Of a DNA stretch of 18,724 nucleotides, positions 13,575 to 18,724 are shown piece by piece. This DNA is from an uncultured Bacteroidota bacterium. GTDB taxonomy: Bacteria > Bacteroidota > Bacteroidia > Bacteroidales > P3. Numbering within the stretch: the first letter of the stretch is position 1; each line of letters opens with the position of its first letter. A program made the position numbers and the translations under genes. The notes beneath the pieces were generated by a model. That model ran no database searches. It was not told the DNA's origin and saw only the letters and a program-made list of their open reading frames with translations. The stretch is from the NCBI GenBank assembly GCA_900546465.1, contig URCX01000017.1:1-18724 (forward strand). Reading direction: 5' to 3'.

Positions 13575-14741
13575 ATGAAACACAACTGGGAATACAAGAA
13601 GTTAGGAGAAGTTTGCGAAACTACATCAGGGGGAACTCCTTCAAAAATAAAACTCGAATATTATACAAATGGTAATATTCCATGGCTAAGAAGTGGAGAA
13701 ATCCGTCAAGGTCTTATCTTTGATACTGATATATATATCACAGAAGAAGGACTAAAACATTCATCTGCGAAAATCATACCAATTAACTCTGTTGTTATTG
13801 CAATGTATGGTGCCACTGTTGGTCAATGTGGTATAATAAAATCTAAAATGTGTACTAATCAGGCTGTATGTAGTATCTTTCCCAATTCTAATATTATTCC
13901 TGAATTTCTATGTCTGTTTCTAACAAGTAAAAAGAATACGTTTATCAAATCTGCAGTTGGAGGTGCACAACCTAATATATCTCAAAATATAGTGAGAAAT
14001 ACCCTTATCCCTCTCCCACCCCTTTCCGTTCAGGAGAGGATTGTTGAGAAATTGGACAGGCTGAGCCTTATCCTCGAAAAGAAAAAGCAACAAATCAAAG
14101 AACTCGACTCCCTCGCCCAATCAATCTTCTATGATATGTTCGGCGACCCCATAGAAAACGGAAAAGGCTGGGAAATCAAAAAGTTAGGAGAAATTTGTTC
14201 TGATAAACAGCATATCATAAGAGCTAACAAATACTTCTCCAAAACAGCCAAAATACAATACATTGACATATCTTCTATCAACAATAGTTCAAATACCATT
14301 ACTAATACTACAACATTTGTATTTGAAAATGCTCCTTCAAGGGCTCAGCAAAAAGTGGAATACGGAGATGTGCTGATTTCACTTGTCCGCCCTAATCTAA
14401 AAAATATTGCTTCAATAGATATTATGTGTAATAATTTAGTCGCATCAAGTGGCTTTTGCGTATTACGAGGAATAAACGTCTCACAATATTATATCAAAGC
14501 ATTAGTGCTTACAAATCACTTTACGAAATACCTAACAGAACGCGTGTCAGGAGCTAACTATCCTGCTATCCACGAAGAAGATATTAGAAACTGTATAATA
14601 GGAATTCCCCCTCTTGACTTGCAACAATCCTTTGCTAAGAAGATTGAGGCGATTGAGAAACAAAAGGAACTTATAAACCAATCCATAAAGGAGGTACAGT
14701 TATTGTTTGACGCCAAGATGGATTATTATTTCGGAGATTAA
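13575..14741 (+). CDS. hsdS: Type I restriction-modification specificity subunit HsdS
   Basis: HsdS recognises the bipartite DNA target and docks HsdM. The 388-aa protein has the usual duplicated layout. Target-recognition domain 1 opens with WEYKKLGEVCETTSGGTPSK. A central conserved helix follows at about 150-190 (PPLSVQERIVEKLDRLSLIL, then QIKELDSLAQSIFYDMFGDP). Domain 2 opens with WEIKKLGEICSD (about 199), and a distal helix (PPLDLQQSFAKKIEAIEKQK) ends at the C-terminus. Both halves are intact. The recognition domains are AT-rich while the conserved helix is GC-richer, the usual sign of domain shuffling. The start is ATG at 13575 behind AGGAACC. It lies immediately after the 9-bp array and 4 nt before hsdR. 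Confidence 0.95.
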   Translation: MKHNWEYKKLGEVCETTSGGTPSKIKLEYYTNGNIPWLRSGEIRQGLIFDTDIYITEEGLKHSSAKIIPINSVVIAMYGATVGQCGIIKSKMCTNQAVCSIFPNSNIIPEFLCLFLTSKKNTFIKSAVGGAQPNISQNIVRNTLIPLPPLSVQERIVEKLDRLSLILEKKKQQIKELDSLAQSIFYDMFGDPIENGKGWEIKKLGEICSDKQHIIRANKYFSKTAKIQYIDISSINNSSNTITNTTTFVFENAPSRAQQKVEYGDVLISLVRPNLKNIASIDIMCNNLVASSGFCVLRGINVSQYYIKALVLTNHFTKYLTERVSGANYPAIHEEDIRNCIIGIPPLDLQQSFAKKIEAIEKQKELINQSIKEVQLLFDAKMDYYFGD

Positions 14742-14745
14742 GACT

Positions 14746-17700
14746 ATGAGAAATTTCGATTATATCAGGGATATTGCTTCTCTTCAAGATCTTTATCGTT
14801 TCTGCAATGTGGCAGAGGCGGCTCAGATTGCGGAGCCTGAATTGTCTGCTCTCAATGCTCGCAGGGCTTTGGAGTGGATTGTCAGGGCTGTTTATGCAAT
14901 CAAAGGCATGGCTGTGAGTGAACGCAGTTCGTTGTTTGAATTAGTCGATGGTGAGACGTTCAAAGAGTTTGTAGGTAATGATAAACTCTTAATGGGTGTT
15001 CATTATGTTCGTAAAGTCGGCAATGCTGCGGCTCACACAGGGCGGGTGTCCGCAAGAGAATCTTTCTTTGCTCTGCTGAACATTTATAATTTCGTCGGGG
15101 CAGTGTTGGTGAAGCTGGGCATGGTCGAGAATTTCCCTGCTTTCGATAACAATCTTATTCCCAGAAAAGCGGAAAACTATATAGCAACAGATGAGAAAGC
15201 GGAGCCATCGGCTGAGTTTGTGAAAAGTATTGATGCTGCAAGGGTGCGATGTACTGCAATGCCCAATCCTGCCATTGACATAAGCGAGGCAGAGACAAGG
15301 CGTTTGTTCATAGATTTAATGTTGAAAGAGGCAGGTTGGAATGTGTTGACTGAAAAGGGCTGTATTCTTCCTTCGTCTGCTTGTGTGGAGATTGAAGTGG
15401 AGGAGATGCCGAACAGGGAAGGGAAAGGCTATGCGGATTATGTATTGTTTGGCAGGGACGGTCTGCCTTTGGCTGTGATGGAGGCAAAGAGGACAAGTAA
15501 AAGTCCTATGGCAGGCGAACATCAGGCAAATCTCTATGCGAATGCTTTGGAAAAGAAGTATAAGGTAAGACCGGTAATATATCTGAGCAATGGCTTTGAG
15601 ACTTACGTCATTGACGGCTTGGGGTATCCGAAACGCAAATTGTATGCTTTCCATTCCGAGGAGGATTTGCGTTTGCTGATTGACCGCAGAGGACGTGGCA
15701 GGATTAGCGACTTCAATGTAAGGGATTATATCACGGACAGGGCTTATCAAAAGACTGCCATAAAGAGGGTGTGCGAACATTTGAACAAGAATCGCCGCAA
15801 AGCTTTGGTGGTGATGGCAACGGGAACAGGCAAGACGCGTGTAGCCATCTCTTTGGTCGATGTACTGATGAGGAATGATTGGGTGAAGAATGTGCTGTTC
15901 CTTGCCGACCGTACTTCCTTGGTCAGACAAGCTCACAGAAATTTCGTTAAGTTATTGCCCAATACCACTACTTGCGTATTAAGCGAAAATTCTTCGGACA
16001 AAGAGACGATAGATATGAATGCCCGCATTATGTTCTCGACATATCAAACAATGATAAACTACATCGACACCGATAAGAAGGAGTTTTCGGTCGGCAGGTT
16101 CGATTTGATTGTCATTGATGAGGCTCACCGCAGTGTGTTCGGCAAGTTCGGTGCCATTTTCAACTATTTCGATAGTTTGTTGGTCGGCTTGACAGCTACA
16201 CCGAGGGAAGATATTGAGAAGAGTACATACGATTTACTCGGTTTGGAAGATGGAATACCGAATTACGAATACAGTCTTGCCGAGGCTGTGGAGGACGGCT
16301 ATCTTGTTCCATACTCCGCTTTCAAAAAGGGAACAATGATTTTGCAAGATGGCATAAAATACAACAGTCTGAGCAAACAGGAACAGGAACAGTTGGAAAA
16401 GGTTTTTGAAAGTGAACGATTGCAAAGTGCGTTAAAGGACGATGGTAAAAAGGGTAGAGATATAGGAAGTAATGAGATATTCACTTATATCTTCAACGTA
16501 GATACAATAGACAAAGTGCTGCAAGACTTGATGCAAAACGGCTTGAGCGTACAGGGTGGAGAACGCATAGGGAAGAGCATCATATTCGCTTACAATCACG
16601 AACATGCAGAATTGATTGTGAAACGCTTCGAGGCTTTGTTCCCCGAATACGGTGCGGATTTCTGTGTGCTGATTGATAACTACGTGAACTATGCTCAGGA
16701 CTTGATTGACAGATTTGAAAAACGAGACTGCAATCCTCAGATTGCCGTATCCGTGGATATGCTTGATACAGGAATTGATGTGCCGGATGTGCTGAACCTT
16801 GTGTTCTTTAAGATTGTACGTTCAAAAATCAAGTTTTGGCAGATGATAGGACGCGGCACTCGTTTGAGTGAGGGTATATTCGGATTTGGCAAGGATAAGA
16901 AATGTTTCTATATTTTCGATTGGTGCGGTAATTTTGAGTTCTTCGGCAAAAATCCGGAAGGTGTGAAGAGTCCGCATTCTCCATCTCTGACAGAAAGATT
17001 GTTTTGTATTCGGGCGGAATTGGCTTTGGGACTTCAAAAGGCGGAGTATCAAGAGGACTTGTTTGCAAAACAGCTGCATGATGAGTTGAAAGCGACAATG
17101 ATTGCACAAGTGCAACAGTTGAACGATAAACACATATCGGTAAGAAATGTTTGGAGCAGCGTATCTATGTTTAAGCAGAAAGAAAATTGGCAGTGCCTGT
17201 CTGCCATGGATGTGGAAATATTGAAAAGAGAAATTGCTCCGCTCTTGGTTAAGGAACAGAGTGATGAAAGTGCCAAAAGGTTTGATGTATTGATGTTGAA
17301 CGTTGAAGCAGCCAGACTTGATAAGACGAAGCGATGTGAAAGCAGCATAAAGAATATTATTTCCATTGCACAAGCTCTCTCCACCAAGGCTGCCATTCCG
17401 CAAGTATTGGCGAAAATGGAGATTATCAAGTTTGTGCAAAGCAAGACATTTTGGGATAATGCAGACTTGAACGAATTGGAAAAAGTCAGATGTGAAATCA
17501 GAGACTTGGTAAAATTCATATTTAAGGAAAAACGTCCATCGTTTGAAGTGGATATTGAAGATACAATTACCGATGATGGCTTGGCGGAGGAAGCGATAAG
17601 ATATACTACTTACTATCAAAGAGTGTTTGATTACCTTGTTGCCAATCGTAAACTTCCGGTGCTGCAAAAGATTATCAATATAGAGCAACTGAAAGAGGCA

Positions 17701-18066
17701 GACATAAAAGAATTGGAACGTATCCTATGGAGCGAACTCGGAACAAAGGAAGAATACAGACATTGCACTGAAAAGATGATATGCGGAGATAGTGTTGCAA
17801 CATTTATTCGTTCCATAACAGGCATAGACAGAAGTGTAGCATTGAAAAAATTCTCTCGGTTTATCAACAACAACGAGCTTAATTCCCAACAAGAAGAATA
17901 CCTGAAAAATATTCTGGATTACGTATGTGCAAACGGAGACATAGACAAAAACACTCTTATAGATGAAAGTCCGTTCAAGTATTATGACCTATCCACCCTC
18001 TGGGGCATAAATGCAATACAAATCGGCAAATATACAGAAATCCTCCACACCGCCATAAGAATCTAA
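14746..18066 (+). CDS. hsdR: Type I restriction endonuclease subunit HsdR (EcoEI-like)
   Basis: HsdR is the motor and nuclease subunit; it translocates and cleaves unmethylated DNA using ATP when bound to the HsdMS core. The 1106-aa protein has an N-terminal helical domain resembling DUF4145 (1-140; RKVGNAAAH at about 95). The PD-(D/E)XK nuclease follows, with Asp231 (YADYVLF) and Glu246-Ala-Lys248 (MEAKRTSKS). The SF2 helicase has Walker A MATGTGKT (357-364), DEAH (458-461), GLTATPRED and the arginine-finger motif GRGTRL (about 702-707). The C-terminal region matches the EcoEI-type tail. Motifs are intact, so activity is likely. I chose ATG at 14746, preceded by GGAG, over the TTG at 14707 inside hsdS. 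Confidence 0.96.
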   Translation: MRNFDYIRDIASLQDLYRFCNVAEAAQIAEPELSALNARRALEWIVRAVYAIKGMAVSERSSLFELVDGETFKEFVGNDKLLMGVHYVRKVGNAAAHTGRVSARESFFALLNIYNFVGAVLVKLGMVENFPAFDNNLIPRKAENYIATDEKAEPSAEFVKSIDAARVRCTAMPNPAIDISEAETRRLFIDLMLKEAGWNVLTEKGCILPSSACVEIEVEEMPNREGKGYADYVLFGRDGLPLAVMEAKRTSKSPMAGEHQANLYANALEKKYKVRPVIYLSNGFETYVIDGLGYPKRKLYAFHSEEDLRLLIDRRGRGRISDFNVRDYITDRAYQKTAIKRVCEHLNKNRRKALVVMATGTGKTRVAISLVDVLMRNDWVKNVLFLADRTSLVRQAHRNFVKLLPNTTTCVLSENSSDKETIDMNARIMFSTYQTMINYIDTDKKEFSVGRFDLIVIDEAHRSVFGKFGAIFNYFDSLLVGLTATPREDIEKSTYDLLGLEDGIPNYEYSLAEAVEDGYLVPYSAFKKGTMILQDGIKYNSLSKQEQEQLEKVFESERLQSALKDDGKKGRDIGSNEIFTYIFNVDTIDKVLQDLMQNGLSVQGGERIGKSIIFAYNHEHAELIVKRFEALFPEYGADFCVLIDNYVNYAQDLIDRFEKRDCNPQIAVSVDMLDTGIDVPDVLNLVFFKIVRSKIKFWQMIGRGTRLSEGIFGFGKDKKCFYIFDWCGNFEFFGKNPEGVKSPHSPSLTERLFCIRAELALGLQKAEYQEDLFAKQLHDELKATMIAQVQQLNDKHISVRNVWSSVSMFKQKENWQCLSAMDVEILKREIAPLLVKEQSDESAKRFDVLMLNVEAARLDKTKRCESSIKNIISIAQALSTKAAIPQVLAKMEIIKFVQSKTFWDNADLNELEKVRCEIRDLVKFIFKEKRPSFEVDIEDTITDDGLAEEAIRYTTYYQRVFDYLVANRKLPVLQKIINIEQLKEADIKELERILWSELGTKEEYRHCTEKMICGDSVATFIRSITGIDRSVALKKFSRFINNNELNSQQEEYLKNILDYVCANGDIDKNTLIDESPFKYYDLSTLWGINAIQIGKYTEILHTAIRI

Positions 18067-18070
18067 AATA

Positions 18071-18160
18071 GTTAGAAGAGCTAGAAATTCTAGTAGTTCT
18101 AGTGCTTCTAGTCTTTCTGATTATTCCAGTCTTTCTATCTTTTCTATAACTACTATTCTT
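18071..18160 (+). repeat. Second 9-bp array, CTAGAA/TTCTAG type (about 10 units)
   Basis: Ten 9-bp units follow the hsdR stop. The first two read TAGAA on the plus strand; from 18089 the units switch to TTCTAG, that is, the same motif on the minus strand, and decay towards 18160. The switch point is a near-palindrome (CTAGAAATTCTAG). Positions 18073-18093 are identical to 13462-13482 in the first array (21 bp, same orientation). The array fills most of the gap between hsdR and the rRNA terminator. Confidence 0.85.
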
Positions 18161-18166
18161 CTAAGA

Positions 18167-18203
18167 ACAAAAAAGAGAGCCTCACATTTCTGTAAGGCTC
18201 TCT
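18167..18203 (-). terminator. Rho-independent terminator of the rRNA operon
   Basis: On the minus strand AGAGAGCCT-ACA pairs with TGT-AGGCTCTCT (18174-18203) around a short loop with one mismatch, followed by TTTTTTG (18174-18168). It lies immediately beyond 5S rRNA. No T-tract follows on the plus strand, so it mainly serves the rRNA operon. Confidence 0.85.
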
Positions 18204-18209
18204 ATCTAA

Positions 18210-18320
18210 TCTGGCGGCTTCCTACTTTCCCACTTGGTGTAGCAGTATCATCGGCGACGCAGGGCTTAACTTCTCTGTTCGAAATGGTAAAAGGTGTTCA
18301 CCTGCTCTATAACCACCAAA
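18210..18320 (-). rRNA. rrf: 5S ribosomal RNA
   Basis: The reverse complement starts TTTGGTGGTTATAGAGCAGG and contains CATTTCGAACAGAGAAGTTA (the conserved loop region). It ends GGAAGCCGCCAG. The terminal stem (TGGTGGTT with AGCCGCCA) closes well, and the length of about 110 nt is normal. It follows the 23S gene by about 55 nt on the same strand. The ends are approximate. Confidence 0.95.
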
Positions 18321-18374
18321 AATATCTCTAATAACTCTTTTCGGTTGCTCTCTAACATCCGGACATACAATAGA

Positions 18375-18724
18375 GTCTCTCTCGGAAGAGTTCGGGTGAT
18401 TAGTATTGCTCGGCTTTGACATTACTGCCTTTACACCTGCAACCTATCTAAGTCGTGTTCTTCAACTACCCTATTAGGAAATCTCATCTCGAGGTGGGTT
18501 TCGTACTTAGATGCTTTCAGCACTTATCCCTGCCAAACTTAGCTACCCGGCGGTGCCGCTGGCGCTACAACCGGTACACTAGTGGTTTGTCCAACTCGGT
18601 CCTCTCGTACTAGAGTCAGAGCCCCTCAAATTTCCAACGCCCTCAACAGATAGGGACCGAACTGTCTCGCGACGTTCTGAACCCAGCTCGCGTGCCACTT
18701 TAATGGGCGAACAGCCCAACCCTT
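18375..18724 (-). rRNA. rrl: 23S ribosomal RNA, 3' end (partial)
   Basis: On the minus strand the right edge holds highly conserved 23S domain VI and late domain V sequence. This includes the sarcin-ricin loop AGTACGAGAGGACC (around 18600) and the CTGAAAGCATCTAAGTACGA block (around 18520). The 3' end is estimated near 18375 by analogy with the ACTAATCACCCGAACTC end region. The gene continues beyond the window, so rRNA transcription runs leftward and converges on hsdR. Confidence 0.93.

Noticed and set aside
18222..18422. Small protein frame on the minus strand
   Set aside because: It lies across 5S and the 23S 3' end, which are clear rRNA genes.

Overview
The window looks like a chromosome segment from a member of the Bacteroidetes, probably order Bacteroidales. 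The evidence is the TAnnTTTG-type -7 promoter elements (several with a TTTG -33 element), the sparse Shine-Dalgarno sequences, and the gene cluster bamD - rpoZ - coaBC - DUF4835, which is characteristic of that phylum. I cannot name the genus.

Left part (1-5779). A small secreted protein of unknown function is encoded on the minus strand (47-604). It lies behind a long leader (about 605-915) that can fold into an extended hairpin and carries three tiny overlapping ORFs, preceded by a good promoter on the same strand. Next come xseB and xseA (exonuclease VII) and ftcD (bifunctional formiminotransferase/cyclodeaminase), all on the minus strand. Divergent from ftcD is kbl (2-amino-3-ketobutyrate CoA ligase). 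The ftcD/kbl intergenic region carries a 21-bp phased repeat, an 11-bp inverted repeat and a short tRNA-like fragment.

Middle part (5780-11079). A bidirectional terminator separates kbl from xerD (tyrosine recombinase). xerD lies downstream of mtgA (peptidoglycan glycosyltransferase) on the minus strand. Divergent from mtgA is a plus-strand cluster: bamD (outer-membrane protein assembly lipoprotein), rpoZ (RNA polymerase omega), coaBC (coenzyme A synthesis) and a secreted DUF4835 protein. This is housekeeping DNA.

Right part (11080-18724). An accessory island holds a complete type I restriction-modification system: hsdM, then a translationally coupled four-helix-bundle protein gene, then a 9-bp CTAGAA-type tandem array, then hsdS and hsdR, then a second 9-bp array. 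The two arrays share an exact 21-bp sequence in the same orientation and bracket hsdS-hsdR. The first array is an open frame of Leu-Glu-X triplets lying one nucleotide out of frame with the four-helix gene, so a single-base slip in an A6 or A5 tract would append a roughly 40-residue charged helix to that protein. HsdM and HsdS should form the methyltransferase, with HsdR adding ATP-dependent translocation and cleavage; the role of the four-helix protein is unknown. The window ends in the 3' end of a ribosomal RNA operon on the minus strand (23S partial, 5S, terminator), which converges on the restriction system.

The most unusual material is the hsdM - four-helix - array - hsdS - hsdR - array unit and the structured leader at about 605-915.
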